A stretch of DNA of 64,000 bases from Chromobotia macracanthus (Eukaryota; Chordata; Actinopteri; Cypriniformes; Botiidae): assembly GCA_036877525.1 (NCBI GenBank), contig JAZGTH010000067.1:5584501-5648500 (forward strand), in the 5' to 3' direction. Both the position numbers and the translations under genes were made by a program. The notes under the pieces are model-generated. The model made no database searches. It had not been told where the DNA came from and saw nothing but the letters and a program-made list of their open reading frames with translations. Below are positions 24,571 through 36,081 of this stretch, one piece after another; the first letter of the stretch is position 1, and every line of letters starts with the position of its first letter.

Positions 24571-24683
24571 ATCAACATTCAATGTGTTCCATTGAAAAAA
24601 CATCCTACATGGAAGTGAGTAAAAAATGACAGAATTGTTGTAGAAAATGACACAATTGTTATTATTGGGTGAACTATGTCTTT
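24571..24683 (-). mobile_element. End of a MITE-like element from which the 42-bp array appears to derive
   Basis: Read on the minus strand it begins TTAAAGACATAGTTCACCCA, continues with AATGACTCAC-like and CATGTAGGATG-like blocks, then TTCAATGGAACACATTGAAT, and runs straight into the minisatellite unit (AGTGAATGGTGACTGAGGC). This order matches what I recall of a very common fish MITE whose start is AGTTCACCCAAAAATGAAA and whose interior holds AAAGTGAATGGTGACTGAGG. A second copy of the same interior is at 45775-45925. Confidence 0.5.
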
Positions 24684-26474
24684 AATTTTAAGTGTTTTAA
24701 TTCTTAAAACAGTTTTTAAAATATTCCACTTCTTAAGAATAACGTGTTTTATATATATATATATATATAAGTGTGTATAATATGTAAGTTAAAATGACTT
24801 TGCACAACCAAATTGATTAAACTTAAAAATTTAAGGCAGCAAAGTTTTTTTTACAGTGTGGTTGTTATAGCAACGGAAGTCTTCCTGACAAGTTGTCAGT
24901 TTTGCAGATAATTCTTTCTGTCTTTCAACTCTCATCGCCCACCCAAGGTGAACTTTCCTCATCTGTACTTAATGATTAAATTCATTAAGCAGTCACGTAG
25001 TGTTTGCAGGAGCACTAACACAGGAGAATGCGGGGTGGGTGGGGGGCCCTGTGATAGACTGAGAGTTCTTCTGTGGGAATACTGTACCTGTCTGCTAGCT
25101 GTCACAGAGAAAAGCTTTAACTGTGCTTGTAATCTTCTGGAAAATCTTTTATCCACTGATGTGAGAGTGACTGAGAGGTAAGAGAGCAGATACTGAAAAT
25201 CAGAGGCTACATTACTGGTTGTAATTGTGTTTAAGATTAATGTTTTAAATAATGGTGCTTTTAGATTGCCGATCTCTGAACTGTATTATTGGGGGAGGAA
25301 AGTGTGTTGTCCTCTGGTGCAATCCATGGTTGTTATTGAGGCAGATAGGCTGATTTTGTGATTGTGCTAATAAAAGAGTACTGAATGATGAATGGTGGAA
25401 ATCAAACATGGATATAGTTTACTAATATAGATTACTGACAGCACCAGATTGTAGACCCTGTCAAGAACATGTCCAGCAGGGTCCAACACAGCGTGCTGAT
25501 TTGTTCCTCGGCCAAGCCAGAATTATTCTGAAGATTGTTCTGCTTCCATCACACTGGGAACCAAAAGCAAACTGCCTAAATCCCCTCCTTAGGAGTTCTG
25601 TCCTTAACATGGAGCATAAAGCCTGTCTCTCTTCTGCATTCCAGAAACTTTTTGATATAGCTCCCCTTCCGAGACTTTCTGAGATGATAATTGGGTTCAA
25701 GAGGAACATGTTGCTGTATAACTGTATATTTACATTTGTGACGGGTTAAGCGTTGAACCGCATGTATGCAAATATGAAATGCAGTGATTCATTGTTCAGC
25801 CAGAGGACAACGTTGGTTTCTTTAGGGAGCCGTAGCTTGTAAACACAGAGATGGTGTCTAGCTAGTACAGGTGTATTTGTGTGTGGTTGTATCAGTGGCT
25901 GAGAATAGTAAACTCTAAGTTCCCGGAGTGTGTCCATATGGCTTGTATTGGAAAAGAGTGAACTCACGCACAGGTGGCAGGTCCTGCTGTGATTAGAACT
26001 AAGAGTGGACTGAACCCAGTTCAGAATTTCTTTGATAGGCCTCACCACAGAGAACCACACAGGAACAAAGCAGGGCCTGACTCATCAATGAAGAAAGCTG
26101 CCCAAGATTAGCAAAGAGGCAGAAAAAACACAACAGCACTCATCAAATACAGAGAGAAATAGAAGAGTTTATAAGGGGGGAGATATAAACAAAAGGGTGG
26201 TTAATTTGTTTCTAGCTGTGTTAGTTCATTAGCAGTTTGGTAGGGGAGAGGCTAGCTCTCTGAATGCATGTAGTGAGCCTGCAGGCCAGATGAAGGGCAA
26301 CTTTTATACAAGCCAAACAAACACCATGTCCTCAGAGCCAAAAAAAGCTTGCCTACTTGTCCTGCAACACACAAACATAGTGCTATAGGAGCAGTACATA
26401 AATACAAAACAATTTCATTTAAACCACCACGACTGCTGTCTGACCTTATAACTATAAAATACACTGACACAAAT

Positions 26475-27760
26475 ATATAATGTCATAACACCCAACAAAC
26501 ACCAGCACTTCTGTATGATGTCATAATACCCAAACAAACACCAGCACTTCTGTATGATGTCATAATACCCAAACATACACCAGCACTTCTGTATGATGTC
26601 ATAATACCCAAACATACACCAGCACTTCTGTATGATGTCATAACACCCAAACATACACCAGCACTTCTGTATGATGTCATAATACCCAAACAAACACCAG
26701 CACTTCTGTATGATGTCATAATACCCAAACATACACCAGCACTTCTGTATGATGTCATACACCAACATACCCAAACATACAAAGACCAGCACTTCTGTAT
26801 GATGTCATAATACCCAAACATACACCAGCACTTCTGTATGATGTCATAATACCCAAACAAACACCAGCACTTCTGTATGATGTCATAATACCCAAACATA
26901 CACCAGCACTTCTGTATGATGTCATAACACCCAACAAACACCAGCACTTCTGTATGATGTCATAACAACCAACAAACACCAGCACTTCTGTATGATGTCA
27001 TAATACCCAAACAAACACCAGCACTTCTGTATGATGTCATAACACCCAACAAACACCAGCACTTCTGTATGATGTCATAATACCCAAACATACACCAGCA
27101 CTTCTGTATGATGTCATAACACCCAACAAACACCAGCACTTCTGTATGATGTCATAATACCCAAACAAACACCAGCACTTCTGGATGATGTCATAACACC
27201 CAACAAACACCAGCACTTCTGTATGATGTCATAATACCCAAACATACACCAGCACTTTTGTATGATGTCATAATACCCAAACAAACACCAGCACTTCTGT
27301 ATGAAGTCATAATACCCAAACAAACACCAGCACTTCTGTATGATGTCATAATACCCAAACATACACCAGCACTTCTGTATGATGTCATAATACCCAAACA
27401 TACACCAGCACTTCTGTATGATGTCATAATACCCAAAAAACACCAGCACTTCTGTATGATGTCATAATACCCAAACATACACCAGCACTTCTGTATGATG
27501 TCATAACACCCAACAAACACCAGCACTTCTGTATGATGTCACAATACCTAAACAAACACCAGCACTTTTGTATGATGTCATAGTACCTAAACAAACATCA
27601 GCACTTCTGTATGATGTCACAACACCCAACAAACACCAGCACTTCTGTATGATGTCATAATACCCAAACAAACACCAGCACTTCTGTATGATGTCACAAT
27701 ACCTAAACAAACACCAGCACTTTTGTATGATGTCATAGTACCTAAACAAACATCAGCACC
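26475..27760. repeat. 39-bp minisatellite, about 33 copies, with a CRE-like core
   Basis: Units of 38-39 bp read CCAGCACTTCTGTATGATG and TCATAATACCCAAACATACA. There is one irregular junction near 26755-26790, and a duplicated block of four units spaced about 155 bp (27541 and 27696). Each unit carries TGATGTCAT, one base from the consensus CRE TGACGTCA. Several minus-strand frames stay open (111-154 codons, repeating MTSYRSAGVCLGI) because 39 is a multiple of three. I do not consider them genes. Confidence 0.95.
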
Positions 27761-28168
27761 AGTCTTTGGCTTCATAATCCATAACTGCAACTGTACTGTG
27801 TAATAAGAAATATACATTTATAGCATTACTATGCATGATCACACAGAGACATTTCTGCCTGCAGTGCTGAATATGAATATAAAACAAAGAAAGCAGTTGT
27901 CAGATTTGTGCAGATGTAAATGAGGCTCGGGTTGGCCTGGAGATATCCTGGTCATTGTATCCATCCTTGTATCCTGGTCTGCTGTGTAGAAGCTCATGGG
28001 CTTCATGCTTCATCATAAAGAGAAGGCCCTGTAAACAGCATTTAATAACATCACTGTTCTCTGTCTCTCTGCATGTCCATTGGAGACTGTTTCACAACAC
28101 AGCTTTCCCAGCTGCTCTTCATTTGGTCTCATACTTTCTATGTCATGTTTTATGCCTTCTTCCAGCTT

Positions 28169-28174
<6 letters not shown>

Positions 28175-28206
<32 letters not shown>

Positions 28207-28265
28207 CTCTCTCAGTCTCTTTCTCTTTCTCTCTGTCAGTCTATTTCTCTCTGTCTCTCTACCTC
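28175..28265. repeat. (CT)n tract, imperfect
   Basis: A pure CT run of about 28 bases is followed by imperfect CTCTCAGT, CTTTCTCT and CTCTGTCT blocks. Confidence 0.9.
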
Positions 28266-28419
28266 TCATTCTCTCTATCACATGTATCATGTGTTTTGGG
28301 AGAAGCATGGCTTTGGAATAAGGTCGTTGTGGGTCCAATCCAGGCTTCTGACTATTTGAAAAGTTCATCATTTACTAGGAATTAGGTTTTGCTCTAAATG
28401 TACCGTAATAATGTAAATG

Positions 28420-28420
<1 letters not shown>

Positions 28421-28460
<40 letters not shown>
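28421..28460. repeat. (TG)20 microsatellite
   Basis: A pure run of about 20 TG units lies just after ATGTAAATGA. Confidence 0.97.
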
Positions 28461-28461
<1 letters not shown>

Positions 28462-29913
28462 CCATGCAGCGAGACTCAGGTTGGAGTCATAAAACTTCCA
28501 AGTCGGCTATTTCAGGCTACACCCCTGGGGCTCAGGGAGGATGGAGGGAAAGAGTTGAATGACGCTCAAGGAAAGAAAGATACAGGGAGAGAGATGAGGA
28601 GGGATTCCTGTGAATGAAAATCAGTATTTCAGTCATAGTGACTGTGGACTGTTCACATTCTCTCTGTTCTCCTTCTCTCCTTCTCTCAGTCTCTCTCTCT
28701 CTCTCTCTCTCTCGCCCGCTCTCTCTCGTGCCCGGGCCACTTCATTGAGGATTCAGCATACCAATGAGCACAGAACTGCACCACTGCACAGCTTCTCTGT
28801 GGGAGTCATGACTCTTCTCTCATCTCTGCTTGTTCTTTCTGCCTCCATGACATTTCTGTCTGGGTCTACTGTTTAAATTCTTCCTTCTTTTTAAACAATC
28901 ATAGATTCCTCTTCTTACCTCTTCTCATCTCTTCTTGTCTCCTCTCAACTCCCTTAGACTCGGTTCTCTGTTCTCCTGTTTTCTCTTCTCACTTCTAAAC
29001 TCACCAGTCTACTATTTTTTAAATTTCTCATTGAACTACAATTCCCACAATGCCCTGTGAGAACTGGATCTGACATCATACTGAGAAATTATCAGGCAGT
29101 GTTTGGAATGGCCTCTGATGGATCAGCAGATTCATTTTATAAAAGCCCAGCAGTGGTGTAGCGTGCTGCTGAATGAGGAAGGCTGTTGTCATTATTGAAT
29201 AAAGCACCAAGCTTGTTGGAATGCACCACACACATACCATCAGAGTCAGCATTCTGCCCCCTGCCACTGTAACTGCACTGTCTGCCTCTCTTTCTTTCCC
29301 TCCATCAATCCCCCTCTCTCCCCCCCCCCCGTCTCTTTCTCTCTTTTCCTTCCTTCTCTTGCTCTCTGAGTCTAGCTCACTTCCTGTTATGTTTTAATTA
29401 TGATTGTATGTAAATTAGCTTGTTACATACACCACTGTCGTCAATGTTTGGGGCAGAATTCTGCGTACTCCTGGATTGCAGGTGGTACTTCCTGTACAGT
29501 CACACCAATATTGACAAAACAAACCCAATCATCTTTGGCAAAGTCGTTAATTCAACAATTTCCTTCTTTGAAAAGTGTCCTTGGGCCACGCTGGAAAATG
29601 CCCACTGTATTCAAAACCAAATGAGGCCAGTATTGTTTGATTTCCAAAATGTGGAAAATAGTCATTCTGTTGTTAATTATGTGCCATTTGTTGTTTAACC
29701 TTGCAAAGAGCTAAATATATGAGCAAGTCTGTTTTGATCGTTTGTCCTCAGGTTTGTGGCTTAACACATGAAGATATTATAAACACTGAAGCAGGTTCTC
29801 AGGAGCAGGAACCAATCAGCACTCAATATAATCGCAATCCATCACCTATGGAAAAGAAGTGACAATGAGGAGCGTGCTCAAAATAGCCATAAACAACAAA
29901 TAGCCATAAGTAT

Positions 29914-30166
29914 TTTTGGTTGTAAGAACGTGTAAAAATGTTAAAAATGTGATTTTGAAAGTTCTGGGAACGTTCAGAACATCCAGTTTTTTAGACCTTG
30001 TATTAACATATTCAAACTTTTTTTAATTCTGTAACTTTCCATCAACTATTTAAGAATAACAGTTTTGATATGTGATATTCAATGTGAAAAAGTTCTACTA
30101 ATGTTACTTCAAGAACGTTTTTGATAACTTTGAGAGAACCTTTAGAACATGTTCCGTTAGCTGGGG
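29914..30166 (-). mobile_element. MITE-like element, CCCAGCTAAC family (copy D, reverse)
   Basis: Read in reverse complement it begins CCCCAGCTAACGGAACATGT and ends AACATTTTTACACGTTCTTA followed by CAACC. It contains the family segments AGAACGTTTTTGATAAC and CATCCAGTTTTTTAGACC on the + strand. The orientation is opposite to the other copies. Confidence 0.65.
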
Positions 30167-32278
30167 AAATGGCTGACTTAGTTGATGCAAGGACAGCATA
30201 GAGACTCACTCAGTATATTTTTGCTTAGAGAAGGCTGCCAGTATATTTTGCTATAGCCAGCAACATATGCTATAGTAACCATAGTCTCTTGAATTAAATT
30301 GAAAGAGAGCATAAATGAGCATACCTCTGTACCTGGGCGTTTGTGTCGCAACAGAACTCTCTTCTCTTTCTGCATTTTCCTTTGATTAGCCTAACAGACA
30401 ATGAGGCCTGAAGCCGTCTGCTAGCAGATATCTCTGATCATTCAGCAGGTGTGTGAGATCCGGCCGTTTGCCCTACTGATCAGATGTTATGACACTAACT
30501 GCAGGATACAGCTGCTCTTTTTGTATTGCGTATGAAAGATAAAGCTTTATCTTTCATTGAATCTAAAGTTTTCAATTGTCCAGCTTGCAGGCTGATGAAG
30601 ATGGTGGCATTAATGAAGATGATGATGATGGAAATGACTGCCTCTATAAAAGATTCCTTTGATGATTTTGAAGTGAGCACAAGTCACTCTATATTGCAGT
30701 GGTTCTGAGATTAGCCGAGGTTGATACAGACTCATGTTTTCAGCTTATTGCTTTCGTTAAGTGTTTCCGTTAGGAAATAGCTTTTTGATAAATGCTCGAA
30801 ACGCACACACAAATGCACACCGGTAATAGGACTTGAGGGACTGCATGACGCCGGCCGCTCAGCTCACCGCTTTTCACTTATTTTGCTACACTGTAGAATC
30901 AAACTGACCTCACTTCACATTTGCTACACTTTGCATGTTCATACTCATAATGGCTACACATTTGCATTTTGCACATTTTCCACATAAGGCATCATCTTGT
31001 TGGTAATCCTATGAATGAAAAGTGTAGAAACATTCCAGCCCACGTCTTTTTCTCCAGGCCTGTAATTACGTTACTTCACGAGTGTGTTCCTGTTTTTCTG
31101 GTCCTTGTTTACATTCTGTCGGCTTGTCTGGGTTTGGCATTTTGTCTTCTTTTAGTGTCAGTTTTACAGTGTCAGGTATGTGAAACAGTGCTGCAACAAA
31201 AAGTGTATTATTTAATTTTGCATCTACACTATTTGCATATGGCCTGGATTCCTTCTATACAAATAAATTATATTGAATTCAGGTACACAGTTTGATTGGT
31301 TTAGGAGAAAAATACTCGCATTCCAGTGCACATTTTGCACGTTAATATAATTACAACAGCAGTTAGTATGTGTAATCACAGGCTGTTTCACAACATAATT
31401 GCTGAGGTTTACGTTATTTATTACTTTCTAGTAATACTTAGTTATTTAATTAACCCGTAACATGGACATTGTAATGAAATTAGTGTGACCGAAAGCTTAG
31501 TGTGACCTTGCTTATACTAGTCAGGCTTTTTTAACATTTTAAGACAAACCAGATATTAGTTTAGACATATTTGTTTCTGACTGTTTTTGCAGTTTAACAT
31601 TTGCCATTTAGCTTTTGGCTGCTTAAATGAAAGTTTTTCAGTAGTGGGATTCATTAAAGACAAATGATTAGATTTGATACACTGTGTCAATTCCAGAAGG
31701 AAAGGCTTAGCGCAGTTAAGTGGCCTGGAAATTTAGAGCCGTGGCTATTTTCTATTTTTAGAGATAGAGAGCATGTGCAGAATTGAACCCAGTTGATTAA
31801 CATGTGATTGACATGCATCTCAAGTCAGCCGGCGATTCAGATTAAACGTTATTCCATATCAAGTTAATAAGATGGTTAACAGATCAGAACATGCACACTT
31901 GTGCTTGTACACACACACACTTAATGCAGGAGCAGGCTGCTCTGATCATTTCACTGGTTGTAATGAAGAGGGCTTGACATGTTCTTCACACTGATACTGA
32001 TGTGAGTGTGGCCAGCACACACACACACACACACATACACACGCACACACACTATAGCCACTGTGGAGTGGAATCTCTCACTTCCCAAAAATAAAAGTGT
32101 TCCATGATACAATTATATGATGAAATCCAAAATTCAAAGTAAATTATGCCTGTTTTTAAGAATCTGTCACTCTCTTCCCTCAATTAAATTACCGTAATGC
32201 AAAACACATTTTACTGTGATTACTGTTAAATTGTAAATAAGTTGTACCTGGTATTTGTTGTACTACCTTTAATTTAAA

Positions 32279-32493
32279 GTAAGGAAAGTGACATGAAGGC
32301 AAAGTATGGTAACCCATACTCAGAATTATGTGTTTAACCCATCCAGTTAGTGAACACACACCTGGAGCAGTGGGAAGCCATTCACTGGGCACTTCTATTG
32401 TTTCCTGTCTGCATTAGGAATCGAACTGCGACCTTCAATTTACCTTCAATTTAAAAAGTCCAACTCTCTAGCCATTAGGCCACAACTTCCCCC
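32279..32493 (-). mobile_element. tRNA-derived SINE, internally deleted
   Basis: On the minus strand it begins GGGGGAAGTTGTGGCCTAAT and GGCTAGAGAGTTGGACT. It thus has a polymerase III A box (TGGCCTAATGG) and, after a small insertion, a B-box-like CAGTTCGATTC. It ends with ATGGGTTAAACACATAATTC and GAGTATGGGTTACCATACTT, a 3' body I recognise from common teleost SINEs. The middle section (usually CCTTGAGCAAGGCAC) is missing, so this is a shortened copy. It does not fold as a functional tRNA gene. Confidence 0.75.
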
Positions 32494-33054
32494 TTAATTA
32501 AAATGATGGTCTTAAATAAAACAAATACAGGATTTGTTTACAGGAGTCGTAATACAGTAAAAATTACTGTTTAAAGTCAGAATCCAATTACAAAGTACCA
32601 TTTTCAAAACGTTCTATTGTATTGTTTTGTGCAGTAAGTGTGATTTAAGCTTTTAACTCTCCCTCTGTCTCTATCAGTCTTTATCCTGTAGAGATATAAT
32701 TCAGTCTCATTTAACCTCTTTGTTTGTCTCATTCATATGTGATTTGACTCAGTTGTATCATTTGTATCAATGAGCTCTTTAAAGACATTATTCTCTTCCA
32801 CAATGTGTTGTAGAACAATAGCTTCAGTCTGCTCGGGTAGTCTCTCTCCACCATATCCAGCTAGATTTATTCACATCTGATTATGGGCAACAGAATCTCA
32901 CACATTACACAGTTTTTTATTTGTTGAGCTTGTATTGTATAAAGGTGAGAAGTGACATGCAGGGTAAATGAGCAGTTCTCTCTTTGATCTTCATTAAGAC
33001 TGAAAGATTACCATTTTGAAAGAACACACACTCCTGTATGCGCACATACACATT

Positions 33055-33275
33055 AGGTTTCTATGTTTTGTGGGGACTTTCCTTAGACAATGACTTTATT
33101 TCCTTAGACACTGTACAACCTGTATATCCCCTCACCCTACCCTAAACCTAACCTAATTAATAGTCAATTTCCCTTGTGGGGACTTCTGCCTGGTCTCCAC
33201 AAAGTAGATATAAGTGACTTTAACCATCCTTTTGGGGACATTTGGTCCCCACAATGGTAGAAAAACAAGACACAC
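33055..33275. repeat. GGGGACC/TTAGGG-containing dispersed repeat (copy 2, inverted)
   Basis: It contains TTTTGTGGGGACTTTCCTTA, CCTACCCTAAACCTAACCTA, CTTGTGGGGACTTCTGCC and TTGGGGACATTTGGTCCCCA. It is broadly the reverse complement of the copies at 10845-11092 and 46195-46445. A CA tract follows at the right. Confidence 0.55.
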
Positions 33276-33922
33276 ACACACAACCCTACGGTAACAACAG
33301 CCCTTCTGTCCAGAGCGCTGTGGCAGTCTGCCTCAACCGGCTGTTGGTTGATGGTCAGGGAGTGATGCTGAGAGTTTGGCGAGAGTTTTTCCCATGATGC
33401 CATTTGCCAGTACGAAAGAAGGCCTGTTTCCAATATGCGACCGTGTCCGGGTGGGCGGCAGGGTTGGAGAGGGCCGTCGGGTCCACTCACTATACTCTAT
33501 AAACACACTTGTGCGAGTCTGTTGAGCGATGTGATGATTGGCTTATGTATAACAAGTTCAGGAGGAGGTTACTCACACTCTTCCAAATCTGCCTGGACGT
33601 GCCGTCCTTTATAGTCACTGTTGTTTTTTGCGCCAGAAATGATTTAGTCAGACATGACAATTTACGACCTCTTTCTGACACCTGAAATGTTGCTACAATT
33701 AAAGGCTGTTTTCATGATTTTAGCTTTGAAGCTGGAGTGTGTAATGTTTTTGGATGTCAAAATAGTTTCTTCTATGCCAGTGTGACAGTGAATATGCAGT
33801 GACAGTGACAATTGTTAGGAAGACATTTGTGGATTAATCTCTAAAAACATAAACTCAGTCCAACACATCACTTTATAACTAAACAAATAGTTTGAATTTG
33901 GGATGTTGCTACCTGTCAAAGG

Positions 33923-33924
<2 letters not shown>

Positions 33925-33969
<45 letters not shown>
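33925..33969. repeat. (GT)22 microsatellite followed by GGAT repeats
   Basis: The run is pure GT, followed by GGATGGATGGATGGATGGG. It abuts a dispersed repeat at 33991. Confidence 0.96.
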
Positions 33970-33971
<2 letters not shown>

Positions 33972-33990
33972 GATGGATGGATGGATGGGT

Positions 33991-34236
33991 GTACTTAACC
34001 ATATATTGGGGACAAATCTGTACCCAAAAGTCAGCAAAACCTGACATATTTGAGCAAAACCTCCTGTTGTTTTTATTTGTAAAAACGCTATAGAAATATA
34101 GTGTAATTGTAAAAATGCAGAGAAAATTTTCTGTTAGGGTTAGTGTGTGGGTTAGGATTAGGTTATATTGTTTATAACTAGCTGTTAGTTATAACAACAA
34201 GTTAAAGTCTATGGAGAAACAATAGAAGTCTATAAA

Positions 34237-34264
<28 letters not shown>
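33991..34264. repeat. ACCATATATTGGGGACA-type dispersed repeat (copy 2) with GT tail
   Basis: It begins TACTTAACCATATATTGGGG and holds TCTGTACCCAAAAGTCAGC, TAATTGTAAAAATGCAGA and TTTTCTGTTAGGGTTAG. It then has a short inverted stretch around TAACTAGCTGTTAGTTATAA and a (GT)13 tail at 34238-34263. It matches copy 1 at 15226-15465 closely over most of its length. Confidence 0.6.
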
Positions 34265-34272
<8 letters not shown>

Positions 34273-34667
34273 ACAAACCACTCTCATATAACACTGTTAG
34301 TGAGATTTTGTATAGATTCAAATTGTTCAGAACTGTAACATTAAAATTAAAAGCTTCTCTAATGAGATGTGCATCACTTCTCTGCCTGCATTTACAATGC
34401 TACACGCCCCATTTACACAAGTGTTTAATTGTGACATAGGCAGAAATGTCATCAATTTGTATGTATGTGTGTGTTTGTGTGTGTGCGTCACTCAGCACTG
34501 AGGTGATAATATTCTAATGGTTATGCTGTTAGCCAGATCAACACTAAAACCACTTACTTCCTGAACAGAATTTCAAATTGCCTGATAAAAAATGGAGTAT
34601 AATTGGATGTATTTAGATGAATAGGTTTGGAGACATTCAAAAATATGTGTCTTTATGTGTGTGTGGG

Positions 34668-34775
34668 GGGGGTTGCCTAACCATATATTGGGGACAAATT
34701 TGTACCCAAATGTCAGCAAAACCTGACAAATGTGAGCAAAACCTTCTTTTGGGGACATCATGTAGAGACATTAGA
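34668..34775. repeat. ACCATATATTGGGGACA-type dispersed repeat (copy 3, partial)
   Basis: This is only the left part of the repeat: CCTAACCATATATTGGGGAC, then AATTTGTACCCAAATGTCAG and TGAGCAAAACCTTC. It lies about 430 bases after copy 2 in the same orientation. Confidence 0.6.
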
Positions 34776-35810
34776 GACATTACATTTGTATCAAAACAAT
34801 CTACCCATGTAGATAGGTAAGTAAAGGTGTGAGAAATAAAGGGTCATTTGGGGGTAAGAACTCTTTGTACACATCATCTATTGGCCTTGTACATGGATAG
34901 ACTGCTTTCATTGTGAATTACATTACAAGAGCATGGGAAACAAATATTCCACTTAGAGGCAAAACGACACAGTAAAAGAGTGTGTTTAGCATATGTACAC
35001 ACGGAAAGTGCTTCTCCAGTTAAATACCTGCCTCAAAATGAATAAGACCAAGTGTTTCCATGTGTATTTATGTGGGTCGTGTCGACAATAGAGCGCATAC
35101 AATTACACTGTTGCTTTTCGGTTTTAAGAACAAAATTACGGTCTTTGCACACCTTGTGCCGTCGCTCAACACACGCACTTGCACAGACAATGCTTTTAAA
35201 CTGCAGTATCCTAGCAACTACAATGCTGAAGGACTCGATACATGTGACTGTATATGTTTTTAAGTGTGTGATTGGTGGTCTGTTCATTGTGTTAATGTAG
35301 ATTGTGCATCGCCAATGAGTTTGTTTCCAGTGAGTGTTCTGAATGTTCTGTACCAGCGAGTGACTCAGATTCCACCGGTCGTTCAACTCACGTCACAGAC
35401 GATTTCTCGTATCTGCTGTCCTCCTTCAAACTTATTTCAAACTTATTTATAACACATACTCTGAATTAGTGCATACCATTGACTGTCTGCGTAGAATGTT
35501 TATATATAAAGCTAATTGTAATTTCAACATCCTAAACCAAACCCTAACCTTACTACTTAAAGAAAACCTGCATTAAAAAACAAAACAAAAACATTATTTA
35601 CTTTATTTGTGAATCGTTTTACCATCAGTGATGTCCCCAATTGTTTTCTAAAAACAATTTGGTCCTCCAGGTGCATGTAGCTTAGTAAACACACAGAATT
35701 ACTGAATGGTTCAGTTCTCTACTAAATGAATCTGATCAACAATCAGGTGACTTATTGTGTTTATACGATGATAATTTCTCTCTCTCTCTCTCTCTCTGTT
35801 TCTCTCTCAG

Positions 35811-35924
35811 TGTTGAGTATAGGTGAAGGAGGTTTCTGGGAGGGCACAGTTAAAGGGAGAACTGGCTGGTTTCCTGCAGACTGTGTGGAGGAGGTCCAGA
35901 TGAGACAGTTTGATCCTCGACTTG
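35811..35924 (+). CDS. shank3: SHANK3 exon (window exon 4): second half of SH3
   Basis: This 114-nt exon runs from acceptor ctctctcAG (35809-35810), with a long CT tract, to donor GTAAGC (35925). Joined to exon 3 it reads V-LSIGEGGFWEGTVKGRTGW followed by FPADCVEEVQMRQFDPRL. This is the C-terminal half of the SHANK SH3 domain, including the conserved GGFWEG and GWFPADCVEEV strands. It is almost identical to what I recall of human SHANK3 in this stretch. The exon enters after one base of a codon and leaves after one base. Confidence 0.96.
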
Positions 35925-36045
35925 GTAAGCAGTGACACACACACACATTTACATACAACAAGTGCTGAGTGATAGAACAGTAACCAACATTATGAGCATT
36001 GCAATTTGTAAACACATTTATGGCCATTCATTTTTGTAAGGACTA

Positions 36046-36081
<36 letters not shown>

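Larger units (their letters stand above)
13660..35810 (+). other. shank3: Intron 3 of the visible SHANK3 gene (22 kb, splits the SH3 domain)
   Basis: This long intron is filled with repeats, listed separately: (TA)n at 14232-14281, a 30-bp CA/CT tandem at 15805-15925, MITEs at 16796-17095, 18273-18590, 21580-21854 and 29914-30166, a 42-bp minisatellite, a 39-bp minisatellite, a SINE, and several GT and CT tracts. A candidate 27-nt microexon lies at 18015-18041. The remaining stretches (for example 18800-21500 and 30200-32200) show no gene or conserved feature that I can recognise. Confidence 0.8.

Noticed and set aside
26415..27817. Several minus-strand open frames of 66-154 codons repeating MTSYRSAGVCLGI
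   Set aside because: The 39-bp repeat unit is a multiple of three without stops, so open frames are expected. There is no domain, start context or splice support.
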